This document shows positions 1 to 14,700 of a stretch of DNA of 64,000 nt, in pieces (positions within the stretch are counted from its first letter, which is position 1; each line of letters begins with the position of its first letter). This stretch comes from Prunella strophiata (Eukaryota; Chordata; Aves; Passeriformes; Prunellidae): positions 14,771,585-14,835,584 of the forward strand of contig JAZBQD010000019.1 of NCBI GenBank assembly GCA_036583965.1, written 5' to 3'. Under the pieces are notes generated by a model, which was not told the DNA's origin, did not search any database, and saw only the letters and a program-made list of their open reading frames with translations. The translations under genes and the position numbers were made by a program.

Positions 1-3000
1 AGCATGTCCAGAGTTAGATCACTCACCTGTGTGCACAGGGAAAACCAAAGGCTGTTCACAAGAGAAACTCATATTATGAATGGTTTTAAAATTCTTCAGA
101 GCTCCTATCCACTTCCAAATGTCAGTAATGGGGAGGATCCAAAACCTTCCTGTGAACCCTGTCATTTTGCATGTTGAAATCCTGGCTTGAATTCAGGTCT
201 CCACTTCAGCTTTTGTAAATGTTAATATTCAAGTAGAACAAAAACCTTAGAGGCAATTACAGCATGAACATCTCTTCTAGTTTATGTATAGTAGCTGATA
301 GCAAAGTCTGCAATAATAATCTGTGTTTATACATGTGCTGTACAATGTAACAGTTGGGTACAAAATACCTTTTAACTGTCACAAGAAAATAACTGGATTG
401 ATGTCACTTTTTGCTTGTATGAATATAATTATTTGCCTTGAGGGGACCAGTTCCACTTTTGTCATGTTATTTATGATTTTTGAATAAAATTGTGATAAAT
501 TAGGCTCGTTTCTAAGGTAAACAATACTGGAGCCAAGCAGCTGTCTCTGGACATGTGCATGTTATCACAGCTGATATCAAGTCCAAGTCCAACTCCTTGC
601 TTTGCTTGGACCTTTCTTTAACCTTTCAGGCTTATTCAGGGAAATGTGGACCACTCTATTTTCTTATTAAAAATATGGCTTTGTGAAAAGCTGAACTTAT
701 TTTTAAAATCCTTTCTTTTCTGGTTCAGAAAGACTGTAACAATCATATTTTTCTAAACTGCCTATTGCTTGTGTTGGGAAATTATATAGAGATATATATT
801 TTGCTCTACAGATTTCCATGTACTTTTGGAACTCTTTGTTTTCATAGATAAATCCTCCTGTGTGCTAGAATTAGCTCAAAAAGCTGTAAGCTTCTGTATA
901 CTGACTCTGTGAAATTCTATAAAAATGCAGCTGCATCAAAAGACTGACTTTATGTTTAATGTAAATTGTTGGAGCTAAGTCATCCTGAGTGTTATGCCAC
1001 GCAAGAGGCACAAAAAGAAATCAGGTCATTGTTTTGAAAGGCTGGACAGGGTTATGTCACATTGCCTCAAAAGTCCCAGATGAAAGTCAGGAGAGTTTAT
1101 GCTAGAAGTGGTACCATTTTGGGCCCTCAGTCTGATTTTTTTTTACACTGTTTAGAACCTTATTTGAAAATTAGTCCCATGAAACTTCATGGGAAATATT
1201 AAAAATAAGAGCCTGTGGTGTGTGAATAGCTATGATAGAATAAGAACCTTTTCTAATGAAGAGCAGGGCCTTTTAAGTAGTTAAGAGGCAATGATTTGAG
1301 TATTTCAGGACAACTTTTTGTGTTCATTTCTGAGCTGTGGACTCCCCCTGTGTATTGTGGATTTATTCCATAGCTGAAATGCCAGATTAAATTGATTTTA
1401 GCCCCATGAGTAGATGAACATAACAGAAAGCTGCAGTGAAATATTGCAGAAAATGGCCTGATTTCATTCTTCAGAGCAATACTTAAAGTAACTCACAGCC
1501 TTGGCTTCTTTGCACGTGTGAGGCAGAGGCCCTTGTTTTGTACCTCAGCTGTGGTATAACATGGAAGGATTTCTGCTCTCTGCTTGGAAAATACTGTCTA
1601 TTCCTCATCCTTGTCAAAGCATAATGTTTCCCAAGTAAAAAAAAAAAATCTGATTCTTCAAGACTCACAGGGGAGTTAAGGGGCAGCTGGAACCTTCTGT
1701 GATCCAGCCACATTATTCCAAAAGTTTATCCCTCGATGACAAATAAAATATGATGTGACTTTGCTGTTTGCAAGTAGGATCAAGAGACTGGAAATTCATC
1801 ACCCCAAGCCCTTGCCTGTTCTGTGACGCTCCAGTGTTACCAATGAACTGTGTTGAATTGGATTGTAAAATCAGAGTATTTTATTGCATGTGTCCTTTTT
1901 TGAAATGAAAATGTTGTTGTATTTGATGTTGCAGTTATAGTGCAGTAAATAAACACATGTGCATTTCTTTTTAAGGACTTTTAGGTTATTTTTGGTGGTG
2001 GCTACATGTTTTTGCTGTGCTTTTTTCATACCATTAGAGAATTTGGGCTGACCTAGAAACAACCAGAACAAGTGAAGCAAGGATAAAATTTGCTGCTTCC
2101 TGCCTCTCTGCTCAGGTATCACTGGAAGATGGCTGTGCTAAATGTAGCTCCTTCATTCTAGTCCTTTGGGATTTAACAGAAAATGTCAGCTTTTCTGTAA
2201 GTTATTTAAATAGAATTCTACTGGACCTGAAGAAAATGTGAATTTGCTGAATCATATTCCGATTCAGTGTGATTTCTTATGGCATTGGATCCTGACACTC
2301 TCCATGGGTTTCTCCTCAATCCCAAACCTGGTAAGACAAAGGGGAGTTTTTTGTGAACCTTGGGTTTGAAGTTAACACCAACCACATGTAGTGAGCTACA
2401 GTTTGTTAGTGCAAGCACTGCTGAGCTCTCTGAAGAGCAATCACAGCAGCCTGTGTGTATGGATGCACAACTCTCATTAGCATCCAGGTAACTGCTGGTT
2501 TCTTTCCTTAGTCTTTATGAGACAAAATCTGCCAGTATCCCTGATATCAAAGGGCTCCACAGGCAGTTATTTCTGGACAAGTAGAAAACCACTACAATTT
2601 TTTGGTGAACCTGTGGGTTAGGTTCCCTGTTGCTTTTATGAACACACGGGGCTTTATGCAGGTCTTTGACTTCTCTCAGGCATTTGAAACATCTGATCTT
2701 GTGCCTTCCTATGAGCTGTCTCCTGCTAAGCCCCCAAAAGTACAAATGCTGACACTTCAGGTGATCACAGCCGGGTCAAGGTTGGAGCAGCAGCCCAAAT
2801 TCCTCCTAGGAGAGAATGGGGTAAAACAAGCCCAGGGCTGTAGGAAGAGCAGACTGTCATGGTGGGACAGTCACATTCCCATTTGGGCTACACTTGGGAC
2901 ACAAAATAAATTTCTGGTTTCACAGGTTTTTGTTTTTCCGTTGCAATGCATTTTTTCATCTTGCAGTTTGTTTTTTGTGGAGCCAGAAAGTAGCCTGCTT

Positions 3001-5228
3001 TGTGTATATCAGGCCTCTTCTTCTGGAACCAGCAAAAAAGCTTGGGACTTCATTTTGTCCCAGACACTGTACAGAGACCAGGAAAGGCCTTTGTCCAGCA
3101 GGGAGAAAAGTGCCTATAACAGATAAAACAGCTCATGCTTATATGGGGAGTGAATATTTTGTTGATCAGGTTCAGCCTGCAAACAACTTTACAGCTGATT
3201 GGTGGGAGTCGGGACAGTCAACAAGAATTATTATAAACACTTTTAGAGGACAATGAAATACTCCAGGTAGTTGTAAATCTCTGAAGTCATATATTACTGC
3301 AGAAACACCTGTTTTAGATAGCAACCCTGCTGCTAGAGGATGGAAGTTTAGGTTGTAGCAGCAAAAGGTGGCAAGTTCAATAAATAAGAATAATAGGGTA
3401 AGACCCTCAAGTGGAGTAAATCAGTGTAGCTTCATTGAAGCTGTTGGAACTAAGTCAATTTACAGCAGTAAGAACCTGGCTTGTAGTCAACAGGGATTTT
3501 ACAGAATGTTTAAAAACTCTCCATTTAGAGAGTTCTCTGCCTTATGTCTGTGCACTAAATCGTATCCACACAAAGTCCTTGCTGGTATAATGAGGTCATT
3601 TCGGATGTGAGCGTTCATTTTATGCTTAGGTAAATTAAGGGGAAAAAAATACATCATTAGTAAAGTCTTAAATAAAGGATGGAGCAAGGTTAGCGAGTGA
3701 GAACTGTTTAAATAAAATCAATCTCAGCCCTGGAGAGTTAATGGGGAGTGGCTTTCTATGGAAAAAGGCTGATGGTGTGTTGATGCTGCACATAGAAGCT
3801 GAGCACTACAGCCATGAGAGATTAAAAGCAGGAACTGAGGTTTTTTTCTAGGCTAATATTTCAAGCTTTCTAAACTTCATCCTGTGACATACCATGAATG
3901 CAGCCCAGGTTTCCAACTTCAGAAAAATGCTCTGATAAACACATATTGCTGGAGCAAATGAAACTGAAGGCTCATCCAGTTTTACTGTAACACTCGTAGC
4001 ATTAAGAGGGATTGTAATATAATCCTCTTCAATGAATAACCCTAACAGATGTTATCAGGGTTGCTCTGTACGAGCTGTGGACCTCTTGCTAGAACTCCCT
4101 CTGTGGAAGTCCAGTTCATAAATTGTCCTAATGGGCTGCCTGCCTCGTCCTGCTGCTGCTGCAGCATGAGAAGGAGGTGCTTACCAGCGGCCTTGAAAGC
4201 CAGCATTATTCCCATCTGCTTTTCATTACAATACTGCTAAATATTTCATGCTTTTTGTTTTACAAACAAATAAGAGCAGAACTAATCTTTTTGTTTAATG
4301 TTCCTTGATTGACATTTCAGAGAGGGAAAAAAGAAGTTTGGGGTTTCTTTTGATTTTTTCCTTTACTTCAGATCTCTGCAAAAGCTTTTAATGGAAGGTA
4401 GAGCAGATTTCCGTCGACTTTTCTGGTGGGCTTTTTATGGCACCACTGATACAGGAAAAGATATGGGGGAAATCCAGATGATGAATGTGCTGTTCAATCA
4501 GCTGGGATTTCTTTGCTTGCAAGGAGATAACTCGATGAAGTGCAAACAGAGACAGGGAGCAGACGTTGACTGCTTGTCAGCTATACACAGAGCTATCTCT
4601 GGCTGGGGCTGCTGGAAAACACAGCAGCTATTAGTCCCCCTTTGCCCTTTCACAGCGCCCTGTCAGAGGGTCCCCAAGCTCTGCAGCCAGAGCCATCCAT
4701 TAAACCTCAGGACAAGAAGTCTGTTAAATTGCTGCTTCTTTACAAGGAGGGGGATGGCAGCCCTGGGAGGATTCAGCCCACATTTTAACCCCCTGGTTCC
4801 CTAAACTCCCACTGAAGTGGATGAGTGAAAGCATTCCTGTGGGCACTCTGCTTCTCCAGCAGCAGGTGCTGTCTCTGTCCAGAGGGATGGATGTAGGTGA
4901 CCCAGCTCCACACAGGGACCTTCATCCCCAGGGCAGAGGTGGGGAGGGGGTCAGGAGTCCCCCTGGGGGATGTGCACTCTCCCCTCAGGCCTGTGGACAT
5001 GCTGGAAGAAGGTTTTGAGAGGTTTCTTTCCAACCCAAAGCAATGCCAGGCACAGAGTGAGGCCTCTTGGCCAATGCTGTTCCACTCGAGTGGCCGTGTT
5101 GGCTGGTTTGTCTGGCATTTGGACAAATGTCTTCATTAGAGCACCCAGTGGGCTGTGACAGCTCTGAGGCCTAATTGCAGGGTGAGATGAAAGTGTGAAA
5201 TGGCCCTCAGAAAGAGATAAATACTTTT
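1..5228. other. Intergenic, AT-leaning DNA with candidate 3' transcript end
   Basis: No convincing coding exon is visible. The first ~500 bases are AT-rich and read like the tail of a 3' UTR ending at an AATAAA at 483-488. A second AATAAA lies at 1948-1953 in a T-rich context. Open frames of up to ~170 codons near 2.6-3.1 kb and 4.4-4.8 kb have unremarkable composition and no recognisable domain, and their length is expected by chance in 64 kb. Part of 4.8-5.1 kb is somewhat GC-richer without clear identity. Confidence 0.6.
483..488 (+). other. Candidate polyadenylation signal AATAAA
   Basis: A canonical AATAAA sits at the end of about 480 bases of AT-rich, stop-laden sequence typical of a vertebrate 3' UTR, with T-rich sequence on both sides. 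In mammals SYNE3 lies upstream of CLMN in the same orientation, so this could be the SYNE3 3' end. That is inference: no SYNE3 coding sequence is in the window. A chance hexamer is equally possible. Confidence 0.3.
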
Positions 5229-5715
5229 AGAATCATAGGATGGTTTGGGTTGGAAGGGACTTTTAAAGATCACCTCAATCCAACCCTGCTCCTGCCATGA
5301 GCAGGCAGCCACACCTTCCACTAGACCAGGTTGCTCAAAACCCCATCTGGCCTTGAATACTTTCAGGGATGGGGCATCCACAACTTCTCTGGGAAACCTG
5401 AGTAAAAGATTTCTTTCTTATATTTAATCTACCCTCATTCAATTTAAAAACATTACCTTTTATTCTATTGCTATCTATCCATATAAAAAGTCCCTCTTTT
5501 TTATAAGCTCCCTTTAGGTACTGAAAAGTGCTCTCCCTGGAGCCTTCTCTTCTCCAGCTGAACAACCCCAGCTCTCTCAGCCTGTATTCATGGGAGAGGT
5601 GCTCCAGCCCTCAGATCATCTCTGTGCCCCTGCACTAGACTCACTCCAGAACACAGTCCTGGACACAGGACTCCAGGTGGGGTCTCATGAGAGCAGAGTA
5701 AATATCAAGAAAATA
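5229..5715 (-). mobile_element. CR1 LINE fragment, 5'-truncated, reverse orientation
   Basis: Read on the minus strand this ends in the typical CR1 3' tail. On the plus strand it opens with AATCATAGGATGGTTTGGGT and then TGGAAGGGAC, the reverse complement of the 'ggtcccttccaacccaaacc...attctatgatt' tail of avian CR1. It runs backward through the 'contribution to lagging consensus' blocks seen in avian CR1 3' UTRs: the 'ggatggggcatccac' block near 5370, the 'agctctctcagcctgt' block near 5570 and the 'ccaggtggggtctca' block near 5673. An AT-rich insertion or divergent stretch lies at about 5400-5520. Similarity fades near 5715, as expected for 5' truncation. No intact reverse transcriptase remains. 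Confidence 0.92.
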
Positions 5716-8700
5716 TAAATGGTCCCTTCTTCCAGCCTGCTGCAGCCTGACCCTGCAATGGAGTGGTGGTGTGTCAGTGCAGATGGTTAAATCACCATGC
5801 TACATTTGACCACATAGTAGTATTTTTATATCATTGCACAAAAAGAAATGAGTTTGTCTGATCCACTCTTGAGGCAAATTCTTTGTATTTATTGCAGGAC
5901 TAATTTTTCCCTGATGGCTGATGCATCAACCACCCCATCCCTTTCTCCCATAATTGCTGGCCTGAATTCAGAGGCAGAAGTGAGTCTTGGGGCCTGACCC
6001 TAATGCTTGCCTGCAAATAGGCTTTATGACTTACAGTGAACAAGACACCCAAGCAGTAACATTATATACTGGCTTCTATATTATATTTCTTCTAGCATTT
6101 TCCTTATGAGGATCTCAAGGCCCACTGCAAGGTCTGACTAATTCTCAACAGTCATCTGTGCATTAAGTTCTCTTTGCTGAAATACTATTGCCAGGGCTAA
6201 AGATTGCTGTTCACTCTACAACAGCATACAATGGTTTCACTCAGGACTGTAAAAATAAATTGTAACAGCCACAGTTCCTTGCATTTTATCATTTCATCAT
6301 TTCATTATCAGTTTGACGTTCGTCTTGAAAATTTTCAAACCCAGGAATAGTAAATGCCGAGTCATAAAAGCTTAGGAAATGGGTCAAATCCAGAGTGCAA
6401 GGCAGCATTACAGTGTCTGATCTGCTGTCTCTGATAATACCCTCATAAGACAAGGGTCTCTTTTTTTTCTCCATTCCTGAATAAATGAATTGCAGCATGT
6501 ATGAAATCTCCAGAGGCCATCTGTGACTGTAATTCATTTACCCACCGTATTATGGAACAGATTTTCCAGTGAGTTCAAAACTCAGGAAAGGGGGGAAGGG
6601 AATAGTATGATGAGAAGGATCTGTGATCCATATCTAAAAGTAAAAATATTATTCAATTGTCATATTTGATGGATAAAGTGTCTGACACACCAGGCAAAGC
6701 CATAGCAACTAGATAAATATGTTTAAAACATTTAATTTTGATACATTAAGAATGAGTTGGAGCAGGGGCTTATCGACACTGAAATTAAGCAGACATTTCT
6801 AAGTTCCTAAAAGCCTCTGATTTTGTTTAGTTTGGAAGAAAATTTGCTGTAGATAACTTGGAAGTGTAAGGGGAAGTTGGACTTGGTGCACAAAGGAGCA
6901 GCTCTGACAGGTCAGGACTAGCAATTACCTTTCTTCTTCATCTGTTATTTTCCAAGTGCCAGCAGCCCCTGCTTCATTTGTGTTAGACCACAAGAGGCCT
7001 CTCAGCAAGCTTACAGACCCTTGGCTTCTGCTTTTAAATTGAAATTAGTACATTCATTTGTGACTTTAGCTGCTACAAAAATATTTTTATATATAGGGCA
7101 CTTTCAATATTTCTGTAGTGCTGTTAACATTCAGTAATTGTAATTAGTAACACATCCTCATGAACAGCCACTTGGTTGTGTGGCTGTAATCATCAGATTT
7201 CCTCCCTGAGTAATTCCAAGGATGTCACTGAAGCTGCAGCAGGAGTGAATTTGGTCCATGGCAGCTGGCAGTGTTCATGTTTACTCTGCAGGTCATGCTG
7301 GTACCCACAGAAGGGTTTTCATTCTGCACCAGGTTGTGTGTTTCTTCATAAAGTGATACTGTGCAGAGGAGGGAAATGCTGAAAACCCCTAAAAATTGTT
7401 TTTTGTAGACATCTGATTGAAATTTCTGGCAGAGGCAGGAAAATGTTCTCCTCCATGCAGTAATTAGGGGGCTCTGTTGGAGCAGAGAGAAGAAAAGAAG
7501 GCAAGAGAGGGAGCAAAGCTCTGGAGGAGAAGCTTACCTTGCCACAGTCTGAAATCAATGGAATGTGCTGCACCCAGCCCTTCCCCTGCAGCCCCTGCAG
7601 GAACCAGCACCAACTTCTTCCTCCTAATGCATCAGGCCCTCCAATATCTTTCTTCTGAGCCAGTGCAGAAGTGAAGAAGGCACACACAACCACTTTCTTT
7701 TCCTTCTTCTTCAGAGGACTGCCAAATGCACTCACCTTGCCTGACTCATGTGGTCACTGTGGGGCCTGAAGTGAGCAAGGGAAGAGCTGAGCATTGGCAG
7801 GGCAGCCTCTGGAGAAGGAGTCACAGCTCCTCAGCCCTGCAGAGCCAGCCAAGTGTGCTCGCCTGGGGACTGAGTGAGCCAAGTACTGCTAACAGCTGCT
7901 CCACTGCTTCCAGCTTGACCATCACAGCTCACTAGGCATGAAGTAAATGATGACTGTGTTTCTTTTTTGCTCACACCTTCTCATCTATAGCAGATAAAAT
8001 ACTTTGCAGAGTGCCCACAATGCTGAGTGTATTTATTTTTTTTAATACAATACTGGCAAAACATTCATTGTCAGGACTTGGTACACACCAGCAGAACTGT
8101 ATCTTTTCAACAATTCGTTTTTCTAGTGGAGAACTAAGACACTGGCAGAAATGTGCTTTTATTAGTGCAATTATGTGTATGCAACAGGCTTTTTTTTGCA
8201 TGCCTATATATATATATATATATATGTATATAATGATACCCATGATCAGCAAAATTTTTAGTGCCAGGCTTGTCTTGGTGAATGCAGACTCTAAGCAAGA
8301 GGTTACTACGTAAAACCAGTGTAGGCTCCTCTCTGTCTCAGCCCTTCAAAAAATGAGATGATAGTGAGAAATGTGGCTGATTGCTTTGGCATTACTGATT
8401 AATTTACACAGGGTGGCAATTTGGTCCCAGAAAACTAAAATCAAATTCAACGAAAACCAAAAATCATTCAAAATCCAAATTTCCAATGCTAAATGAGAAA
8501 ATGGAAATAAGGGAAAGATGCAGCAGTAAGGTTAAAAGCAAATAATAATATCATTTATGTACAGAAAACAAACAAACAAAAAACATAAATGACAAATGAA
8601 GTGGCAGTTTTCTAAAAAGAGGAAAGCAGGGTGAGCTGCAGATGAAAATGCTGTTCCAGGAGGAAGAGGAGGGACCTGGCAGGGAGTGGGAGTGGGAGTG

Positions 8701-11700
8701 GGAAGGAAGGACAGGGCTACACATGACTCTGAGCACAGGGCTGCTCCAGTGGGAGGGTGACACAGAGGTGACACAGAGGTGTGTTGAGGACACAACACAC
8801 CCTTTGTGTAGGCACCACAGGGGCCTGGGATTCCTGTTCTGCTGCTGGCTGGGTCCTGGGTGTCTTCTGGTCACAGGGGGAACCAGAGGCAAATCCCACT
8901 CTCCCCAGGAACTCCCCTTGTCTCTCCTTCATTTCACAGTGCAAAGGGAATCTCACACTTTGGGAATCTGGCTTTAAATAAGTGAAGAGGAACTGGGGGA
9001 AACTTGATGTTTTCCATGGCCAGCTGTGGGTGCCTGACTTGCAGGAGACCCATGAGAGCAGGGCTGCAGTAAAGGCACAGTCCCAGGCACAGTGACCCCC
9101 TGGACACAGGAGCTGCATCCTGGTGCTGCTGGGGGATGCTGATTGATGCCAGCTCCCACCCATCCTGTACAGCTGAGGTGAGACCTGCAGCAGCTGATCT
9201 GCAAAAAGGGGATAAGCAAGGCTCTGCAGTCAGACCTGCCTATGGATCTCATGAAATTCACAACCCCTGAAGCCATGCTGGGTTTCCAAGGGCAGAGGAG
9301 GCAGCAAGGCAACAGTGAGGATTCAGTCTGGGCACAGCCATGCCAGGGATCTGCTGCCCACATCTCAGCTTGTTTCTTCAGCACTGACCAGAAAAGCCAA
9401 ATGCCTTCTGCTAATAATCACATCTAGAGATACTTTTTAATAACACTTCCAATCAAGAGTCACGTTCCTTATGGTAAGAAATTCCAAACTGATCCTCTTC
9501 CACATTGTCATTCTCTTGCTGTGCTTGGCTCTCCAGCTGTCTTATGGCAGCTGGCAGGGAAAAACTGCTCCTGGCACAGGGGAATCCCAATCCCCTGCAG
9601 AGGAGCCAGAGCTGGCCCCAGCCCCGTGTGCAGGCAGGAACCTGTGAGCATGGTCTCCATCAGACATTTGGCAGAAGTAAACCCCTACCCAGGGATCCTC
9701 ATACCCAGCAGTCACACCCATCTTCCCTCCAAAAGCACCTTGACAGAGTTGTACTGAAGGCAGAAACCAACCCAAATCAGCTTCTGGCCATGCCCATTGC
9801 CAAGGGCACCCACACACTGTCTCTGCCTCCTGGGCTGTCTCCAGCCACCCTGGACATGCTGGGCAGCACAGCTGCCTGCCAGCAGCACAGCCCTCTCCAG
9901 GGGGCACCTGGCAAAGCTTCAGGAAAGCTAGAGGGAAAGGTCTGATGGAGAGTAAGGGTAAATTTCTGTATCAGAGTAGTTAACCACTGTTAGTGCCTGC
10001 CTGCTGTGCTGGAAGGGCAGCTGGGGAATCTGGGTATCTCCTTTAGCTTCAGAGCAGCCCCAAAACACAAGGTTTCATCCCAGAATGAGCAAGCTTGGCC
10101 ACAGCTGTCTTCCTGGGGCCAGATTTTGAGAAGACCTATTCCTGCTCTTGTGCCCCTTTCAGACAGTGACAAATGGTTTGTGTTTGTCCTTGATAAAAGC
10201 CACGCCTTGTCTGAGTTATTTTTACAGCCTTTTAACCACTAGTCAATCACCTTGGGTTTGCTGTGGGAAGAGCTAAATGCAGCAATTAGAAAGAACCAGA
10301 CACAGTGCACCAATATTTAGTGGTGTTTGGTGCTCACATGGCAGAGTGATGACCCTGGGGGCTGGCAGATGGCTCATGGCTCATGTCTGCATTGCTGGGT
10401 GACAGCAAAAAAGGGTGTAATTTATTATGACAAAAACAGGGTCGAGAGGAAAAGATTTTGTGATGAGCAGGAGGAGAAATGTGTTTTCTTTGGTACCACT
10501 TCTTTCCCAGCCTTGCAAAATGGAAGTCAGCATCCTGGAGAGCTGTTTTGGATCAAGCTGGTAGCTCAGGGTAGCTACCATGAACACAGGTGTCGTGTTA
10601 TTGCTGTCTGGATGTCACATTGCCCTGGATTTCTTTGCCAATATTGAGGAAAAACTTGGGTTTCATAAAAATGCACACCAGTTGTGTTAGAGCACAGACA
10701 GCTCTTGCATTTGTGCAAATTTATTGATATTGGGGAGAGAAGAAAACCAGAACTTACCTTCTGGCACCTAAAACAGCTCTAAAATCTCAGAGAAATCACA
10801 GCCAGGCATGCATGCCATGCTGCTCACTCTCTGCTCAGAGGAGGGCAGGTGGCAGTGCCAGCAGCTGGCAGAAAAAGGATCACTTCTGGTTTTAAACCCA
10901 TTTGTGTCAGCTCTCACCCAGGAGGAGCCTGGCAGGCAGGCAGCAGTGGGAGAAGCTGGGCAGTTCCACTTGCAGGGAAGTCCCTGAGGTCTGGGTGCTG
11001 GGGCCACCTGCCTGGGAGCCCAGATCCCTTCCAGAGAGGTGCAGTCCCAGAGTGCTGGGCATTCACTCAGTGAAAGGCTGCCAGATGAGAGCAGCTGGGA
11101 ATGGACTGTGATCTGCAGAATGAGAGATTATCTGATTTTTTAAGTATTTTTGTTTAGAGGACTTGCCTGATAGGACCCTCTGAAGGCCCCATGTGCTGAC
11201 CTTGGATGCAACTGAGTTCCTAGTTTACATCTCTAATTTGCACTGTTGCTATGGGAAACTCTTTTGGGGCACATGTGTGTGCATGCACACGAGGCTGTGC
11301 AAGCTTCCCAAGGGAAGGGGGCAGACTCCATTTCCTCTGCCCCTTTTATACCACAGCCTGAAACATTTGTGTTTAAATTCCATTACATCGTGAAAAACCT
11401 CTTCTGTTTCAAGCAGCCAAAACCAGCTGCTATTTCTTCCTTTGTTTGAAATAGCAAAGCAAAACAGTGTTTACTTTAATTCTTGAGAGTGTCACAGATA
11501 ATCTGTGGGATGGAGTCCTCATTTTCCATGCACTCCAAACCCATGCAGTGTCACGCACAGCTGTCAGTAGTACAAAAAATGAAATCAAGTTGCTTAGCTC
11601 AGACAAAAGCAGATAAAAGTTCTGTGTGCAGTGCCCTGTAAGAAAAAACATGGAAGGGAAGAGGAGAAGAATCTTAATATAAAAGAAATGTGAGGATATT

Positions 11701-14700
11701 AGGCACTCACAAGAGGATAAAAGAATCTGAAATCTGCCAGTAAAGAGGGATCTGCTGCCTTCCTGAAGCATGGGGATCTAATTACTCTTCTCTTCCCCCT
11801 CTCCATTATGAAGCAGCTATTGCAGAACATAAATGACCTTGTAGACTCATGAGATATTCCTGCCAAAAAGCGTGTCCATTATCAAGTAATACATTTTCTG
11901 CTTGTGTAGTTCCAGTGTGCTCTTTTGAAAAGCAGTAAGTTCTCTTCTGTCTCCCTTATCACATTGCAGGATGCCTTTAGTCATAGGACTCTGCTTATTC
12001 AGTAGTTCATGTCAAATTTACTTCCAGTAAGCAAAACTTGGAGTCCTTTCAGAATTACTTTCCTGTTCCCCAGTGAGGGAAGTGTTAGGCTTGCTCCTTC
12101 TCTCACTAAAATACATTTGAGCTTTGCTGTTGATTTCATTGAGGCCATGAAAGCATGAGACAATAGTTTTTGAGCCTAAGTCTCTCCAGAGCTAGTCTAA
12201 TTCACACCATCTGAAGTGTCTTTTTGCAAGAAATCAACAGTGAAAAGAAAATAAGCTTTTGGGACAAGCACTTCAAAAACGTAGAAACTGATTTAAAAGT
12301 TCATCATAGCTCAAGTCCTCCTGGCCAGCTGTGCTGTAGAGCATGAAACCTGGGTCTCTGATAGGTCTTTGTCTGAAATCAGACAATGGTAATTCCTGAC
12401 ACACAGTAACCCCCAAATGCTAGAAGCACTCTGAAGTGGGGAGGCTGCACCCCAGTGCCTTTGGGAACAGCTGTGACCAGTCCTCCCTCTGGCCCAGCTG
12501 CAAAATGCTGGTTGGCATCAACTACAGCCAGGCCATGGACCATCCCAGCAGGTTATCCACACACATGAGCATGCAGTGGGAACAGTCACTGCAAAAAAGC
12601 AGTCCTGTAAATGCATCTCAGAATGCCAAACTCAGGGAAGCATGTTGGCCTCTGATGTCAAAATCTGGTTTTGAGGGCTTTGCTTCATGATACACTTAGT
12701 GATACAATAATAGAAGTTTATGGTTTTGTTAGGTGAGAAAGTATCCACTGTTTTGGCTAAGAGAGTGAGCCTTTTGTTTGCTCAAAATAACTCATAAATT
12801 GGAGTTGTGCCCTTAATAATACAGCTACTTGCTTTCATTTAAGAAAAAAATTTAAATTGCTACTGTTATTGTGTCCCAAATTTTATTCAGTCATAATGGT
12901 ACTCAGGTTTTTATTGTTGCTGTAAAACATTCAGGCATTTCAGTTCCATGAATGGAACACCAACCATCCACATGTGGTGCATTTTCTATCAGACAATTGC
13001 AGGTTGGCAACAAAAGAAAATTTAAAAAAAGAAACACAATTTGCAATAAAAGAGTCCAAGAAATGCAGGAAAAAGTTCTGATTTTTTAAAGCAATATTTC
13101 TTGCTGGGAACTGTGAGTGCACTAAGAAAGCTGAACTTTTGCATGTACTCACATTAGATGTTTCAGGCTTTTGTTGGCCTAAGAAGTCCAGTGTCATCAC
13201 CAGGCTGAAGTTCATGGCTCTTCCCAGCTCCAGCCTCAACTGCCACCCATCCTTTTGACACATGGAAATAGGGCAAAATCTGAGCATGTTTTAGTACAAG
13301 CCAAGGCTGTTGCTCAACATGCTGGGCAAATGGAGCTGGATGTGGATGAATTATCCACTTCAGCAGCAAATAATTTGGCTTTGGCATGATTAAGGCTGCT
13401 CTTAACTTCTCATTGCAGATGGGGCCAAAAACTTCTTTTGCAGAACTTGAAGTGACCCAAGCCTAGCTCCTTATGTTCCTGGAAATAATCATGAGTACTT
13501 GAGAGAAGATCCTCTTCAAGGATTGTGTCACTATCCCCAAAGCCATGGGCTGCCTTGCAGGGGTTACCTGGCAGTTCAAGGGTCTCAGAATGACAAGCTG
13601 GTGTGATGGATCCTTCACAAGAAATCCAGTTTTTGGCATGGGAGAGCTTTTCCTGAGCTGAGCATCCCTTTGGAGCCAGTGCTGCCCCAGGGAGATGGGC
13701 AGTTCATGCCTGATGTGGCACCTGGATGCCAAATCCTCCTGCAGCCTGCATCTCCCCCAGCCATGGGCAAAACAAACCTGGTTTCTGACTCTTGAAGGAA
13801 TTAAAAGGCAATCCCCAAGGCTTCTGCAGGAGCAGGTTTCTGGCAAAACATTGAAGAACCACTGATTTATTAGGCCAAGCAAGTCCCCAACAGCACATCA
13901 CAAAGTTCTCTCTATTGATCTGAATGCAGTGGATAAAAATTAATTTACAGCTTCTGCTTTATTTTGTTCAGTTCAAGTTTTAGTTCTTGTGTCCAAAATA
14001 GGCAAATAAATGGGGGTTTTTAATGAGCTTCTTCCCAACTAGTAATGTCTAAGTAGCTTTGTCTGTGTGGCTGTGACTCCCAGGGTCTCTCCAGTCTCAC
14101 TGCTGACCTGGGAATGGTTCAGTCAGCTCACCTGTACACTCCAGACAAGTCAAGGGTATCAGTCTCACTGTGTCCCAGTTTTCTGAGGTAAAATACAGTG
14201 TAGAATTAGATAGTTCCACCTTTCTCTATGCCTGGAAAACAGCTCCATGCTGCAGGAGAAATAGTCTGCCAAGGTAAGACAGTGGACTTGTTTGATGTGG
14301 ACTGTCTTCATTTCTTTGCCATCAGTGTCTTATTGTTCTGAGACAAATCCTCTGGTCCCAAAATATAAATACTCCCTCTAAAAATAGGGCTATTAATGTG
14401 TGTGTCACATTAAATGAAAAATATCTATTGATATTTTCTAGAGTACTTATAAAATAAATGCCACAGATCAGCTTTATAACTACCTCTAAGCAAATATCTA
14501 CACCTATCTGTATCATAAGGAGCAGATCCTGGTTTCAAATGAATTTGCATCTTGCAGTTGATTCTTTTTTAAAAACTGCAGTATGTATTTGTGAGAGAAG
14601 ATTTTATGAATGTCCATAGCACCAGAAAAAGCTCAATCAGAATTACCTTTTACTACACACAGGATATGGTCTTCATCCAGGAGAGACAACTTGAATGATT

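Noticed and set aside
2602..3126. 174-codon open frame
   Set aside because: It begins at a GTG; its first ATG is at 2638. Length is near chance expectation, overlapping frames are also open, and no family is recognised.
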